Shown here: piece after piece, positions 4,919-5,017 of the stretch
Layout of the letters: every line of letters begins with the position of its first letter
How positions within the stretch are numbered: position 1 is the first letter of the stretch
Source of the DNA: an uncultured archaeon A07HN63
GTDB taxonomy: Archaea > Halobacteriota > Halobacteria > Halobacteriales > Haloferacaceae
NCBI GenBank assembly: GCA_000496215.1
Contig: KI543197.1
Location: 87,354-92,370, forward strand
Length of the DNA stretch: 5,017 nt
Reading direction: 5' to 3'
Program-made: the position numbers and the translations under genes
Notes under the pieces: model-generated
Database searches by the model: none
The model's input: only the letters and a program-made list of their open reading frames with translations
Told to the model about the DNA's origin: nothing

Positions 4919-4930
4919 CAGCAGTCACGG
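4919..4930 (-). repeat. TGACTGCTG repeat, copy 3 (inverted)
   Basis: Read on the minus strand this is CCGTGACTGCTG, identical over 12 bases to 4003-4014 but inverted. It lies 5' of the archaellin gene, so copies 1 and 3 form a widely spaced inverted pair around it. Confidence 0.35.
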
Positions 4931-5017
4931 TGGAAACCCTGCTGACAAGAGTGTTTCTCCGTTGTCCGTTATCATAGTCACCATCTAAATACGTTATCAA
5001 TAAGAATAATTGAAAAA

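Larger units (their letters stand above)
4702..5017. other. AT-rich region upstream of the archaellin, no supported gene
   Basis: This 316-base stretch is clearly more AT-rich than the rest of the window. Its left part holds the archaellin promoter. I find no reading frame with haloarchaeal codon use on either strand; the longest tidy one is 36 codons from ATG 4878 to TAA 4986-4988 and uses AGA, ATA and CTA. It contains two of the three TGACTGCTG copies described separately. The last 40 bases are almost wholly A/T and may be the promoter region of a gene beyond the right edge. Confidence 0.5.

Noticed and set aside
4878..4988. 36-codon plus-strand ORF in the AT-rich right part
   Set aside because: It uses AGA, ATA and CTA, which are rare in haloarchaeal genes, lacks an acidic composition, and its TTTTGTTT upstream sits too close for a good box A.

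Overview
The window looks like haloarchaeal (Halobacteria) chromosome. It is GC-rich with G/C-biased third codon positions, and its predicted proteins are strongly acidic and Asp/Glu-rich. Starts often lie 24-28 bases below AT-rich TATA-like boxes (leaderless transcription). It carries an archaellin and an archaeal-style tRNA with no encoded CCA. Nothing in the sequence fixes the genus.

Layout. Positions 1-1049 (minus) hold the N-terminal ~349 residues of a siroheme nitrite/sulfite reductase whose C-terminal half lies outside the window. Upstream of it on the same strand (1126 to about 1458) is a small unrecognised protein with CxC and CxxC cysteine pairs. Positions 1500-2046 (plus) hold small reading frames: a weak 44-codon ORF, a 29-codon ORF, and a 94-residue very acidic Ala/Asp-rich protein. 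The last two are joined by a 4-base GTGA overlap with a strong Shine-Dalgarno sequence. Positions 2330-2995 encode a 221-residue DNA-binding-like protein with a ParB-type helix-turn-helix core and a ribbon-helix-helix-like C-terminus. tRNA-Lys(UUU) follows at 3069-3142. A 22-base imperfect copy of its 3' end lies exactly 100 bases downstream, resembling a decayed tRNA attachment site. An unrecognised 188-residue protein is at 3367-3933. An orphan archaellin is at 3973-4650 (minus), and an AT-rich stretch with no convincing gene runs to the end.

The most notable observation is at the archaellin 3' end. The open frame runs past the expected C-terminus into a basic, non-halophilic tail. A single-base frame change near 4083 would instead give a normal acidic archaellin ending (...DGSREGESYIL) with a TAG stop at 4047-4049, followed 13 bases later by a T7 tract typical of archaeal terminators. 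The gene therefore looks like a recently frameshifted archaellin, a sequence error, or a switchable C-terminus. Short TGACTGCTG-containing repeats in both orientations flank this locus.

The genes do not form one pathway. The reductase belongs to nitrogen (or sulfur) assimilation, the archaellin to motility or surface structure, and the region from the tRNA to the right edge has some features of a recombination-prone accessory segment. I see no clearly new defence or mobile system.
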